From an uncultured Pseudoflavonifractor sp. (GTDB taxonomy: Bacteria > Bacillota > Clostridia > Oscillospirales > Oscillospiraceae): a DNA stretch of 64,000 nt. The position numbers were made by a program, and so were the translations under genes. The stretch lies in NCBI GenBank assembly GCA_947425785.1, contig CANEAY010000010.1:28286-92285 (forward strand), given 5' to 3'. The notes under the pieces are model-generated. The model worked only from the letters and a program-made list of their open reading frames with translations. It had not been told where the DNA came from and ran no database searches. Below, one piece after another: positions 1-8,713 of the stretch; within the stretch, counting starts at the first letter, position 1, and every line of letters begins with the position of its first letter.

Positions 1-984
1 GACAAGGTGGTCGTGGACGACCTGGAGCTTCGCCGGGAAGGAAAGAGCTATACCGCGGACACCCTGCGGGAGTTAAAAAAGCGCTATCCTGACGCGGAGC
101 TGTACTTCCTCATGGGAACGGATATGTTTATGAGCTTCCACACTTGGCACGAGCCGGAGGTTATCGCGGCTCTGGCGGAGCTGGTGGTGTTTTCCCGCGA
201 AGAGAAGGAAGATACGACGGCACAATACCGCCAGGAGAAGCGGTTGGAGAAGGACTATTTTGCCAAGGTAACGCGTCGCTGTACGGATGTGGTGGAGGTC
301 TCCTCCACTCAACTCCGAAAGGAGCTGGGGGTCTGCTGCCCGGAGGGGCTTTCCCTTCCAGTGTGCGGCTATATCCTCCGCCACGGCCTCTACGGAACAA
401 ATGCCGATTTAAAAAAACTCACCATCGAGGGCCTTCGGGCCTGCTCCCTGTCCATGGTATACGCCAAGCGGCACAAGCACATTTTGGGCGTAGAGGAGAC
501 GGCGGTGAAGCTGGCCTGCATTTGGGGGGCTGACCCAGACCTGGCCCGGAGGGCCGGTATCCTCCACGACTGCACAAAATACCTTTCTCTGGAGGAACAC
601 CTGTCCATCTGCGAGGCGGCGGGCATCGAGCTGGACGAGCTGGAGCGGCAGAGCGAAAAGCTGCTTCACTCCAAGAGCGGGGCCGCCACGGCAAAGTACG
701 TCTATGGCCAGCCGGAGGAGGTCTATTGGGCCATCTTCTACCACACCACCGGCCGGGCGGATATGACCCTGCTGGAAAAGATCGTCTATTTGGCCGACTA
801 TATGGAGCCCAACCGGGACTTCCCCGGCGTGGAAGAGCTGCGGCGGCTGTGTTACACCGACCTGGACGCCGCGCTGGAGATGGGCCTGCGCATGAGCGTG
901 GACGACCTTACCCAGCGGGGCGTGCCCATACATAAAAACACCCAAGGGGCTTTGGATCACATATTAGAGCGCCGGAAAGGATAA
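1..984 (+). CDS. nadD: NadD-YqeK fusion: nicotinate-nucleotide adenylyltransferase + HD-domain phosphohydrolase (5' partial)
   Basis: The frame is open from the first base, so the gene starts upstream and only its last 327 residues are visible. Residues up to about 130 are the C-terminal half of NadD, which adenylylates nicotinate mononucleotide in NAD synthesis; the family motif shows as VSSTQLR. From about residue 137 the protein continues in frame into a YqeK-type HD domain, with HKHILGVEETAVKLA and the metal-binding ILHDCTK. YqeK homologues hydrolyse diadenosine tetraphosphate. In many Firmicutes these are two adjacent genes; here they form one polypeptide. The next gene starts 9 bases after the stop, so it is cotranscribed with the LCP gene and rsfS. 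The fusion is seen directly; the activities are inferred from the families. Confidence 0.93.
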   Translation, partial: DKVVVDDLELRREGKSYTADTLRELKKRYPDAELYFLMGTDMFMSFHTWHEPEVIAALAELVVFSREEKEDTTAQYRQEKRLEKDYFAKVTRRCTDVVEVSSTQLRKELGVCCPEGLSLPVCGYILRHGLYGTNADLKKLTIEGLRACSLSMVYAKRHKHILGVEETAVKLACIWGADPDLARRAGILHDCTKYLSLEEHLSICEAAGIELDELERQSEKLLHSKSGAATAKYVYGQPEEVYWAIFYHTTGRADMTLLEKIVYLADYMEPNRDFPGVEELRRLCYTDLDAALEMGLRMSVDDLTQRGVPIHKNTQGALDHILERRKG

Positions 985-992
985 GTACGCCT

Positions 993-2624
993 ATGAGCCA
1001 GGAGAAAGAGAAGAAAGACGGCGTGAGCACTGAGGGCAAGACGCCACGGCAAAAGCCGCAGAACGCGGAAAAAAAGCCGGAGCAGAAGCCCCAGCAGAAA
1101 AAGCCGTCTCAACCGAAAAAGCCTGCGACTGGCGGGAAAAAGCCGGCCTCCGGCAAGTCCAAGCCCCACTATACGGGCAAGGAGCTGATCCTCCGCCGGG
1201 TCTATCTGGGCCTTACCATCCTCTCCGCCATCATTGTGGCGGTCTATGTGTTCTGGAGCTTCTTTGCCGCGCCGCCGGACGTGGAAAGGCCGGGACACGG
1301 CGACCAAGTGGTGACCCGGCCCCCCATCACTACCAGCTATATCGACGATGAGACCGGCGAATTGGTGGAGATGGAGATCCCCGGCCTGCCCGCCGACCGG
1401 AAGGAGGAGTTCTACACCTTCCTGCTGGTGGGCAAGAGCCAGGAGACAGGCGGCGGGCTTACCGACACCATGATGCTGGTGGCCTACGACGTGCCCAACC
1501 AGGCCCTCAGCGTGATGAGCCTGCCCCGGGACACCTATGTGCGCTACAACGGCCGGGCTCCCATGCTCAACGCGGTATACAACATGGCGGGGGGAGACAA
1601 GGACGGCAAGGGCATCGCGGGACTGAAGAAGGCGGTGAAGGATCTCACCGGCATCTACCCCGATTTCCACATCATCCTTCAGTGGGAGGCCTTTGGCGAG
1701 CTGGTGGACGCCATCGGGGGCGTGTACTTTGAGGTGCCCTTCGATATGTACTACAACGACCTTAGCCAGCATTTCAAGATCAACCTGAAAAAGGGCTATC
1801 AGCTGTTGGACGGCAATGGGGCCATGGGAGTGGTGCGCTGGCGCCACAACAGCGACGACAAGGGGCATATCTCCAGCACCTATGGCTATGCCGAGGGTGA
1901 CATCGGCCGCATCAAGACCCAACAGGCCTTTATGAAGGAGGTCATCAAGAAGTGCCTCCAGCCCGACGTGATATTGAAGAGCCTGGGCAGCTATATCGAC
2001 ATTTTCCAGCGCAATGTGGAGACCAATCTGGAGGCGGGACACATCGCCTACTTTGTCCAGTCCGCCGTGGGCGGTCTGGATATGGAGAACGTGAAGTTTA
2101 CCACTCTGCCCAACGGCAGCGCCGGAAACGGCCACCTGCTCCCCGCGGGACGGCAGATCGTCACTGCGGTCAACGACGGCTTCAACCCCTATAAAGAGGA
2201 CATCCGCCTGGGCGAGCTGACCCTGGCCACCATGGACGATGTGCCCCGCACCAGTAAGGAGCCGGAGGAGAGCGAGGAACCCGATGAGACCGATGACCCG
2301 GACGAGAGCCCAGAGCCCGGTGAGACCAGTGAGCCGGGCAGTGAGGACGATCCCCTGCTGCCGCCGGGGGTGACGGCCACACCCAGGCCCAGCCGCCGTC
2401 CCACCGAGAGTGGGAGCCCCACGGAGAGCCCCAAGGCCAGCGGCAGTCCGAAGCCCAGCGGGAGCGCCAGACCTGCGGAGAGTGAAAGCCCCAAGCCCAG
2501 TGAGGGCCAGGGCGGAGAGGAGACGCCCCCTCCCGCAGATACCCCCACACCGGCGGAGCCCACGCCGCCCCCGGCCCCCACGCCGGTGCCGGACGACGAG
2601 CCCCTGCTGCCTCCGGGCGTTTGA
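993..2624 (+). CDS. LytR-CpsA-Psr (LCP) family cell-wall polymer ligase
   Basis: 543 residues. A Lys/Gln/Pro-rich cytoplasmic head (about 1-65) is followed by one membrane segment (about 68-92) and an extracellular LCP domain (about 138-345) with the family signs TDTMMLVAYD, SLPRDTYV, VVRWRHN and GDIGRIKTQQ. LCP enzymes transfer undecaprenyl-linked glycopolymers onto peptidoglycan. The last ~140 residues are a low-complexity Pro/Glu/Ser/Thr tail, probably a flexible wall-spanning stalk. The peptide LLPPGV occurs at the start of this tail and again as the exact C-terminus. The start has a GGAAAGGA ribosome site. It sits between nadD-yqeK and rsfS, a common clostridial order. The polymer substrate cannot be read from sequence; the TagO-like and WecB genes elsewhere in this window could supply one. 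Confidence 0.93.
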   Translation: MSQEKEKKDGVSTEGKTPRQKPQNAEKKPEQKPQQKKPSQPKKPATGGKKPASGKSKPHYTGKELILRRVYLGLTILSAIIVAVYVFWSFFAAPPDVERPGHGDQVVTRPPITTSYIDDETGELVEMEIPGLPADRKEEFYTFLLVGKSQETGGGLTDTMMLVAYDVPNQALSVMSLPRDTYVRYNGRAPMLNAVYNMAGGDKDGKGIAGLKKAVKDLTGIYPDFHIILQWEAFGELVDAIGGVYFEVPFDMYYNDLSQHFKINLKKGYQLLDGNGAMGVVRWRHNSDDKGHISSTYGYAEGDIGRIKTQQAFMKEVIKKCLQPDVILKSLGSYIDIFQRNVETNLEAGHIAYFVQSAVGGLDMENVKFTTLPNGSAGNGHLLPAGRQIVTAVNDGFNPYKEDIRLGELTLATMDDVPRTSKEPEESEEPDETDDPDESPEPGETSEPGSEDDPLLPPGVTATPRPSRRPTESGSPTESPKASGSPKPSGSARPAESESPKPSEGQGGEETPPPADTPTPAEPTPPPAPTPVPDDEPLLPPGV

Positions 2625-2642
2625 TGAAAGGAGAAGATGGAT

Positions 2643-3008
2643 ATGATGGAACCGAAGGAGATTGCTCTGCTGCTGGCCAAGGCACTGGACAGCAAGAAGG
2701 GGTTGGATATCAAAGTGTTGGAGACTGGGGAGCTGACCACCCTGGCGGACTATTTTGTCCTGTGCTCAGCCACCTCCACCAGCCAGATCAAGGCCCTGGG
2801 CGACGCCTGCGAGAAGGCCATGAAGGAGCAGGCCGGAGAGGATCCCCACCATGTGGAGGGCCACCGGGGCGGCACTTGGGTGCTGCTGGATTTCTCCAGC
2901 GTGGTCGTCCACATCTTCAATGAAGAGGCCCGGGAGTTTTATGACCTGGAGCGGCTGTGGAGCGACGCAAAGAACGTGGACATCAGCGACATTCTGGAGG
3001 AAAACTGA
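2643..3008 (+). CDS. rsfS: Ribosomal silencing factor RsfS
   Basis: 121 residues, the full RsfS (Iojap/YbeB) fold, with TLADYFVLCSATSTSQIKAL, GTWVLLDF and VVVHIFNEEAREFYDLERLW. RsfS binds ribosomal protein L14 and blocks subunit joining when nutrients are short. I chose the ATG at 2643 because the AAAGGAG site ending at 2633 lies 9 bases upstream; the ATG at 2637 would leave only 3 bases and adds MD. It is the last gene of the nadD-yqeK/LCP operon and is followed directly by a strong terminator. Family assignment is secure. Confidence 0.95.
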   Translation: MMEPKEIALLLAKALDSKKGLDIKVLETGELTTLADYFVLCSATSTSQIKALGDACEKAMKEQAGEDPHHVEGHRGGTWVLLDFSSVVVHIFNEEAREFYDLERLWSDAKNVDISDILEEN

Positions 3009-3028
3009 ACCCAGGCAGAGATACAGTA

Positions 3029-3068
3029 ACGGGCCTCCCTCTGTACAGAGGGAGGCCCGTTCTTTTTT
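3029..3068 (+). terminator. Rho-independent terminator after rsfS
   Basis: Stem ACGGGCCTCCCTCTG / CAGAGGGAGGCCCGT with a short loop and a run of T directly after it. It closes the nadD-yqeK/LCP/rsfS operon and separates it from the convergent merR gene. Confidence 0.92.
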
Positions 3069-3081
3069 GCGGCAGGCGGCG

Positions 3082-3951
3082 TCAATCTGCTTTTTCCTCC
3101 TGCGGGACGTCTTTTACGGAGAAGGGGATGGAGATGCGGGTGATGTAGTTATTCAGGTCTACCTCTACGATCTCGTCGGCCAGGGGTTCCTCGTAGATGT
3201 AGTCGCCGATAAGGAAGCCGTTTCGCCGGGCGTAGTCCATGAGCCTGGGGAAGACCCGGTAGGTGGTGTGGTAATCCCCCTTGTAGTAGCAGATCATATA
3301 ATTCCCGGCCTCTTTGATAAAGCCCTCCGACCGGGAGGATTCGGGGGCCAGCTCACAGTAATACCAGCGGCAGTGGGTGCCCTGGGGTTTGCCCTCTATC
3401 AGCCAGGAGGCGGGGAGGATGCCGCCGATGCCCCGGCCCAGGGAGAGGTTGTGTTCCACCCTGTATTGGACGATACTGCCCATGGCGGAGGGCTCTCCCC
3501 TGCCGGGCTGGAGGGTATAGACGTCGGGGCTCAGCTTCAGATATTCTCTGGGGCAGTAGCGGGTGTAGATGATGGACTCCTCGGCGTTGACGGCCTCCCG
3601 CACCAAGTCCAGCTTGCGCAGCATCATGGAGCGCTCATGCTCCAGTCGGGTGATCTGGGCGGTGAGGTTTTCCACGCCGTGCTCAAAGACGCTGCGGAAA
3701 TAGGCCTTGTTCCGCATCAGAACATACTCCTTCAGTTCGGAAAGGGGCATGATCTCCCGCAGGGCCAGGATGGTGTGGAAGGTGTCCACCTGCTCCGGGG
3801 CGTAGTAGCGGAAGCCGTTTTCATCCTTGTAGACCGGGGAGAACAGGCCGATCTTGTCATAGTAGAACAGGGTCTGCTTGTTGACACCGCAGATGGCGGC
3901 AAACTGGCCGGAGACGATAAGCGCGTTTTTGGAAGGGGGAGAGGGATACAT
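3082..3951 (-). CDS. MerR family transcriptional regulator with GyrI-like effector domain
   Basis: 289 residues from the ATG at 3951, which has a GAGGT site 7 bases upstream; the ATG at 3969 has none. The N-terminus is a MerR winged helix (about 10-75: FAAICGVNKQTLFYYDKIGL, FRYYAPEQVDTFHTI), followed by a dimerisation helix (about 85-125) and an effector-binding region resembling BmrR/GyrI multidrug-binding domains. Such proteins bind a palindrome between the -35 and -10 boxes of a promoter with an overlong spacer and activate it by untwisting. The divergent operon starting at 4251 has exactly such a promoter (4184-4215), so this is the likely regulator of that operon. A short dyad (TATAG-TTA-CTATA, 3996-4008) overlaps its own -10 region, suggesting autoregulation. 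The ligand is unknown. Confidence 0.88.
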   Translation of the reverse strand: MYPSPPSKNALIVSGQFAAICGVNKQTLFYYDKIGLFSPVYKDENGFRYYAPEQVDTFHTILALREIMPLSELKEYVLMRNKAYFRSVFEHGVENLTAQITRLEHERSMMLRKLDLVREAVNAEESIIYTRYCPREYLKLSPDVYTLQPGRGEPSAMGSIVQYRVEHNLSLGRGIGGILPASWLIEGKPQGTHCRWYYCELAPESSRSEGFIKEAGNYMICYYKGDYHTTYRVFPRLMDYARRNGFLIGDYIYEEPLADEIVEVDLNNYITRISIPFSVKDVPQEEKAD

Positions 3952-3995
3952 GGCAGATACCTCGCTCATTCAAGTGGTCATATCGGGGAATGCGA

Positions 3996-4008
3996 TATAG
4001 TTACTATA
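3996..4008. promoter_or_regulatory. Candidate MerR operator / merR -10 region
   Basis: Perfect dyad TATAG-TTA-CTATA. On the minus strand its inner part reads TATAGT and could be the merR -10 box, with TGCTTT 16 bases upstream as a weak -35. A related AT-rich dyad-like sequence lies in the divergent promoter spacer. The surrounding gene-free stretch (3952-4250) is much more AT-rich than the genes and holds no ORF I support. Confidence 0.4.
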
Positions 4009-4183
4009 CCATAAAGGGTTTTAAAAAGCACGCATCAGAAAAAGAAAATTTTAGAAAAATGAAAAAATTTTTGTCGAAGTCAGGGGAAAGACCAGGATTT
4101 TCCTCTGGAAAGAAAGAAAACTGTGTAGGGTGCACAAGAAAAAGGCAACCTCTTTGTGCAAAGGGGAAAAGCGAAAAAAGACT

Positions 4184-4215
4184 CTTGACTATATTGTAGC
4201 TATATATTTTAGAAT
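4184..4215 (+). promoter_or_regulatory. MerR-type long-spacer promoter of the adh-cyuA operon
   Basis: TTGACT (4184-4189) and TAGAAT (4210-4215) are separated by 20 bases instead of 17. Spacers of 19-20 bases are the hallmark of promoters activated by MerR-family regulators, and the spacer contains an imperfect dyad around AGCT. A merR gene is divergent and adjacent. Start of transcription would be near 4222, about 29 bases before the alcohol dehydrogenase gene. Confidence 0.6.
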
Positions 4216-4250
4216 CGTTACAGAAATAACAAAGAAAGGTGGTGTTGTCA

Positions 4251-5420
4251 GTGGAGTTTTCTTTGCGTACCAAACTGGTGACCGGCTATGGCTGTCTGGA
4301 ACAGATCGGCGAGATCGTCCAGGGCTTTGGGGTCACGAAGGTGATGCTGTGTACGGACTCCTTTCTGGCAAACACAAAGGCCGCGGCCGACATACAAGAT
4401 GCGCTGAAGGCGCGGGGGATCGAGTGTCTGGTCTACACCCAGCTTCAGCCGGAGCCCATTGACGTGGACTGCGACAGGGGCGCCGGTTTCTGCAAGGAGC
4501 AGGGGGTAGAGCTCATCGTGGCCCTGGGCGGCGGCAGTGTGATGGATCAGTCCAAGGCCATGGCGGCCATCGTAGCCAACGGGAAAAGCTGCCGGGAGCT
4601 GGACGACACGGTCATCCCCAAGCGGATGCTCCCCCTTATCTGTGTGCCCACCACGGCAGGTACCGGCAGTGAGGTGACCTGCGTGGCGGTCATCACCAAT
4701 ACGGAAAAGAAGTATAAGATGACCATTATGGACGTAGACAGTCTCTCCCCCGATGTGGCGGTGTGCGACCCGGCGCTCCTGACGACCCTCCCCAAGAAGC
4801 TCATCGCCTCCTGCGGCGTGGACGCCCTGACCCACGCCATCGAGGCCTATACCGCGGCGGACGGGGTGAACAACCCCATCTCCGACGCCCTGGCCCTTCA
4901 GGCTATGAGGATGATCGGCGAGAACCTGAAGAGGTGCTGGGAGGAGCCGGAGAACCGGGAGGCCCAGAGCGCCATGATGCTGGCCAGCACCATGGCGGGG
5001 GCGGCCTTCATCAACGCGGATGTGGGGGCGGTACACGCCATTGCCGAGACGGTGGGCGTGGCCTACCACATCCCCCACGGAGTGGCGAACTCCCTGTTCC
5101 TGCCCTATGTGATGGAGTTCAACCGTACCGGGAACGAGGGCTATTACGCCAGGATCGCCCGGCAGCTGGGTGTGGCCCAGCCGGGGGCGGGGGATGAGGA
5201 GAACGGAAAGCGGGCCATCCGCTTTGTGGAGCAGCTCATCGACGAGCTGGAGATCCCCGCCTTCTCCGACTTTGAGCAGGCCGATCCAGCGGACTTCCAG
5301 GATATGGCCCGGCGGGCGGCGGAGAACGCCCTGAGCCGGGATAACCGAAAGGAGATTCGCCAGGAGGATTACGTAGAAATTCTGGAAAAAGCATACCAAA
5401 AGAAAAAGCTCTATTTGTAA
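4251..5420 (+). CDS. Iron-containing alcohol dehydrogenase
   Basis: 389 residues, type III (Fe-dependent) alcohol dehydrogenase family, usual length 380-390. The NAD(P)-binding motif GGGSVMDQSK, the TTAGTGSEVT loop and the metal ligands in GVDALTHAIEAY, HAIAETVG and HIPHGVANS are all present, so the enzyme should be active. It would reduce an aldehyde (or oxidise an alcohol) in the cytoplasm; the substrate is unknown. I chose the GTG at 4251, 8 bases after AAAGGTGG; earlier GTG codons at 4239 and 4242 lie inside that ribosome site. First gene of a six-gene operon; the next gene starts 20 bases downstream. In this context it may handle an aldehyde formed from the thiol compound degraded by its partners, which is an inference. 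Confidence 0.92.
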   Translation: MEFSLRTKLVTGYGCLEQIGEIVQGFGVTKVMLCTDSFLANTKAAADIQDALKARGIECLVYTQLQPEPIDVDCDRGAGFCKEQGVELIVALGGGSVMDQSKAMAAIVANGKSCRELDDTVIPKRMLPLICVPTTAGTGSEVTCVAVITNTEKKYKMTIMDVDSLSPDVAVCDPALLTTLPKKLIASCGVDALTHAIEAYTAADGVNNPISDALALQAMRMIGENLKRCWEEPENREAQSAMMLASTMAGAAFINADVGAVHAIAETVGVAYHIPHGVANSLFLPYVMEFNRTGNEGYYARIARQLGVAQPGAGDEENGKRAIRFVEQLIDELEIPAFSDFEQADPADFQDMARRAAENALSRDNRKEIRQEDYVEILEKAYQKKKLYL

Positions 5421-5440
5421 AGAGAAGGGAGAAGAAAATC

Positions 5441-5941
5441 ATGTCCAAGATCAAAAACGAGCCCATCTGCAAGGAAGCGTACGTTCAGAAGGTGCGCGGC
5501 GCCATGCAGCACAGAGCCCAGTGGCTCTACCTGCTGCTGGACGAGGCCAAGAAGCGTGGCGCCGACTGGGAGGAGGCCGCCCGGGCCGCCACCTCCCGCT
5601 GCGGCTGCTTCCAGGGCGCCGGCATCAGCGAGGACTGGGTGGATCACAGCACCCTGAAGAGCTTTGCCGAGGTCTTCGCCGACGAGGATTTCCAGAAGTA
5701 CTTCGATATGGAGATCGTGGAGAATACCGACGAGCTGCTGCGCATCAAGTTCCACCACTGCCCCCTGGTGGCCGGCTGGCAGGCCATCGGCTGTTCTGAC
5801 GAGGAAGTGGCCAAGCTGTGCGACATCGCCATGGACGGCGACCGCAATATTGCCAGCTCCTGCGGGCTGGATTTCACCCTGGGCGATACCATTGCCGAGG
5901 GTGCCGATTGCTGTGAGCTGACCTTCCGGCTGAAGAAGTGA
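5441..5941 (+). CDS. L-2-amino-thiazoline-4-carboxylate (ATC) hydrolase family protein
   Basis: 166 residues. The sequence matches the ATC hydrolase family (Pfam ATC_hydrolase) as I know it, including FHHCPLVAGWQAIG near residues 105-118 and an acidic-cysteine tail with MDGDRNIASSCGLDF. The founding member opens the thiazoline ring of ATC to a carbamoyl-cysteine on the way to L-cysteine. Family members often sit next to transporters and peptidases and most are untested. Here it lies between an iron alcohol dehydrogenase and a membrane transporter, with an M20 hydrolase and a cysteine desulfidase further along. The family call is fairly sure; the actual substrate is unknown and could be another cyclic or carbamoylated amino acid. 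Confidence 0.8.
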   Translation: MSKIKNEPICKEAYVQKVRGAMQHRAQWLYLLLDEAKKRGADWEEAARAATSRCGCFQGAGISEDWVDHSTLKSFAEVFADEDFQKYFDMEIVENTDELLRIKFHHCPLVAGWQAIGCSDEEVAKLCDIAMDGDRNIASSCGLDFTLGDTIAEGADCCELTFRLKK

Positions 5942-5955
5942 AAGGAGAGAAAACC

Positions 5956-7299
5956 ATGGAAAAGAGAAAACTGACAACAGCACAGATCCTGAAGTTCCTG
6001 ATCCCCTCCCTTTTGGGTGCGCTCCTGTTCCTGCTGCCCATGAAGGTGGGCGGAAAGTACGTCCTGGGCGTGTCCCTGCTGTGCGACGTGATCCAGAAGT
6101 GGATGACGCCGGTGGTGGATCAGCTGTCCATCCTGTTCTGCGGCGTGGCGGCGGCGGTGCCCATCATCGCCAAGCTGTGCAAGCCCAAGTTCATCTATGA
6201 GAACAAGACCATGCGCAGCCTCTTTGACGTGAGCCCCGTGATCATGGGCGTGCGCATCGTGGGCCTGATCTATGTGGTGTGCTACCTGTTCCAGGTGGGC
6301 CCCGAGTGCATCTGGAACCCGGCCACCGGCGGCGAGGCATACTACATCTTTACCACGATCCTCACCCTGATGGTGGGCACCTGCTTCCTCATCAGCCTGC
6401 TGACCGATTTCGGCATTATGGACTATGTGGGCATCCTGGTGCGCAGCCTGATGCGCCCCCTGTTCACCCTGCCCGGCCGCGCCTCCCTGGACTGCATCGC
6501 CTCCTGGGTGGGCAGCAGCCTCACCGGCGCCCTGCTCACCTCCGGCCAGTATAAGGACGGCTTCTACACCAAGCGGGAGGCCTGCGTCATCATGACCTGC
6601 TTCTCCACCGCCGCCTTCAGCTTTATTTTCATCCTGGCCCGTACCTGCGGGCTGGAGGAGTACTTCCTGCCCTCCGTGCTGACCATCTACGCGGCGGTGA
6701 TCCCCTGCGCCATCATCCTGCCCCGGGTATACCCCCTGAACAAGGCCAAGGATGAGTACGCCGAGGGCAGCACCGAGATCAAGGAGGATGTGCCCCAGAA
6801 CATCAGCAAGGGCCGTTGGGCTCTGGAGTGCGCCGTGGACCGGGCCGCCGAGATGGACGTGAAGAAGTTCCTCATCAAGGGCGTGCAGAGCATCTGCAGC
6901 GTGTGGTTCGACGTTCTGCCCATGGTCATGTTCGTGGCCTGCACCGTCATGATCGTCAACGAGTACACCCCCATCTTCAAGATTTTGACCATGCCCTTTG
7001 TGCCCATCCTGAACCTGATGGGCTTTGCCGAGGCCGAGGTGGCCGCCCCCATGCTCCTCACCGGCTTCCTGGATCAGTTCCTGCCCATCGCCATGGCCGG
7101 CGCCATCAACAGCATCAGCACCCGCTTCTTCATCTTCTGCATGGCCATCGCCCAGATCATCTACCTGTCCGAGATCGGCGTTATGATGCTCCGCTCCAAG
7201 GTGGACTTCAACCTGGCCAAGATCTTCCTGGTGTTCATTGAGCGCACCATCCTGTCCATGCCCATCATCTGGGCCCTGACCCGCGTACTCATCCACTAA
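5956..7299 (+). CDS. YjiH-family membrane protein (nucleoside-recognition/Gate domain), putative transporter
   Basis: 447 residues from the ATG at 5956, which has AAAGGAG 8 bases upstream; a GTG at 5938 would overlap the previous stop and lacks a site. About ten hydrophobic segments are visible, starting with FLIPSLLGALLFLLPM, and the protein resembles YjiH proteins with Gate (nucleoside recognition) domains. It lies 14 bases from the ATC-hydrolase gene and 13 from the M20 peptidase gene, so it probably imports the substrate or exports a product of this pathway. Gate-domain proteins have been tied to several small molecules, so the cargo cannot be named. Confidence 0.82.
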   Translation: MEKRKLTTAQILKFLIPSLLGALLFLLPMKVGGKYVLGVSLLCDVIQKWMTPVVDQLSILFCGVAAAVPIIAKLCKPKFIYENKTMRSLFDVSPVIMGVRIVGLIYVVCYLFQVGPECIWNPATGGEAYYIFTTILTLMVGTCFLISLLTDFGIMDYVGILVRSLMRPLFTLPGRASLDCIASWVGSSLTGALLTSGQYKDGFYTKREACVIMTCFSTAAFSFIFILARTCGLEEYFLPSVLTIYAAVIPCAIILPRVYPLNKAKDEYAEGSTEIKEDVPQNISKGRWALECAVDRAAEMDVKKFLIKGVQSICSVWFDVLPMVMFVACTVMIVNEYTPIFKILTMPFVPILNLMGFAEAEVAAPMLLTGFLDQFLPIAMAGAINSISTRFFIFCMAIAQIIYLSEIGVMMLRSKVDFNLAKIFLVFIERTILSMPIIWALTRVLIH

Positions 7300-7312
7300 G
7301 GCGGGATATCGT

Positions 7313-8713
7313 ATGATCGACGCTATGGGAAAAGCCCTCCAGGAGAAAATGGCGGGCTATCAAGAGGAAATGCTGTTCCACTTCAAGGAACTGCTGAAGA
7401 TCGATTCAGTCCGAGGGGAGCGCCAGCCTGGCGCTCCCTTCGGGCTCGGTAACCGAAAGGCCCTGGACTATGTGCTGGCCCTATCAGAGAGCTTCGGGCT
7501 GAAGACGGTGAACCTGGACTACTTCATCGGCTACAGCGAGTACGGCCAGGGGGAGGAGTATATCTGCTCCGTGGCCCACCTGGATGTGGTGCCCCCCGGA
7601 GACGGGTGGAAGCACCCGCCCTTTGGGGCACAGGTGGAGGATGGCGTCCTCTATGCCAGAGGGGCGGGGGACGACAAGCCCGGCGTCATCGCCGGGCTCT
7701 ACACCCTTCGGTGCATGAAGGAGCTGGGCTGGGAGCCGGAGCGGCGCGTCCGGGTCATCTACGGCTGCGCGGAGGAGACGGGGATGGAGGACATGGATCA
7801 CTACCTGGAATCCCAGCCCCTGCCCGCCTTCGGCTTCACCCCGGACAGCGACGGCTATGACATCGTCAACGCGGAAAAGGGGCGTATGGAGATCGCCTTG
7901 GAGGCCCCCCTGGGGGCGGATAGTCCGTGGATCAGCGTGACAGGGGGTCTTGCCTCCAACATGGTGCCCGCCGCGGTGACCGCAGTCCTGGATCGGAGCC
8001 GGCTGACCCTGGCAGAGGGGGAGCGGCTGGAGAAGGCCCTGGCCGGGGACAACCTGGAGTGGGTACAGGAGGGGGAGAACCTGTCCGTGACCTTCCAGGG
8101 CATCTCCGCCCATGCGGCCATGCCGGAGACCGGGCGCAACGCCATCTCCATGTACGCCGCCTTTGCCTGTCAGGTGCTGGAGGAGCGGGCAGACCCCCTG
8201 ACCCGGTTCATTGCGGAGAAGATCGGCTTTGACTGGACGGTGCCCGGGTTGAGCATTGCCTGCCAAAACGAGCATATGGGAAGCCTTACCTTGAGCCTGG
8301 GGCTTATTGAAGTGACGGACGGACAGCTCCGGGTGGTGGGGGATATCCGCTATCCCACCGCCACCGACGGCCAGACCATCCAGGCCCGGCTGACGGAGGA
8401 GACCCAGGGGACGGGCATTGCCCTCCGGGTGCTCTCCGCCGTGGACGGCCACTGCTGCACCAGCGAGGGGGACTTCGCCATTTTGCGGGAGGTCTGCCTG
8501 GACAAGGGGAAGCCGGAGCCCAAATGCAGGGCCATCGCCGGGGGTACCTACGCCAAGAAGTTCAAGGGCCGCCTGGTGGCCTTCGGCGGCTGCGGCGACG
8601 GCGTTCACGCCCCGGACGAATTTGTGGCCATCGACGATTTCTACGACCACATGGACATGGTCTCCTACGCCCTCTACTGCCTGAGCGGCAAAAGGGAAGG
8701 GGCGGAGCGGTGA
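7313..8713 (+). CDS. M20 family metallopeptidase, PepV/Sapep-like dipeptidase
   Basis: 466 residues, the PepV-type length. Zinc-binding and catalytic signs of the M20 family are in order: VAHLDVVPPGDGW (His, catalytic Asp), ARGAGDDKPG (bridging Asp), CAEETGMEDM (general base Glu), TPDSDGYDIV and a late GGTYAKKFKG plus GDGVHAPDEF (His). PepV enzymes cleave dipeptides with broad specificity; related M20 enzymes remove N-carbamoyl groups. The gene overlaps the next one by 4 bases (GTGA). Between an ATC-hydrolase homologue and a cysteine desulfidase it could release cysteine from a Cys-containing dipeptide or from carbamoyl-cysteine; this is inference. Confidence 0.88.
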   Translation: MIDAMGKALQEKMAGYQEEMLFHFKELLKIDSVRGERQPGAPFGLGNRKALDYVLALSESFGLKTVNLDYFIGYSEYGQGEEYICSVAHLDVVPPGDGWKHPPFGAQVEDGVLYARGAGDDKPGVIAGLYTLRCMKELGWEPERRVRVIYGCAEETGMEDMDHYLESQPLPAFGFTPDSDGYDIVNAEKGRMEIALEAPLGADSPWISVTGGLASNMVPAAVTAVLDRSRLTLAEGERLEKALAGDNLEWVQEGENLSVTFQGISAHAAMPETGRNAISMYAAFACQVLEERADPLTRFIAEKIGFDWTVPGLSIACQNEHMGSLTLSLGLIEVTDGQLRVVGDIRYPTATDGQTIQARLTEETQGTGIALRVLSAVDGHCCTSEGDFAILREVCLDKGKPEPKCRAIAGGTYAKKFKGRLVAFGGCGDGVHAPDEFVAIDDFYDHMDMVSYALYCLSGKREGAER

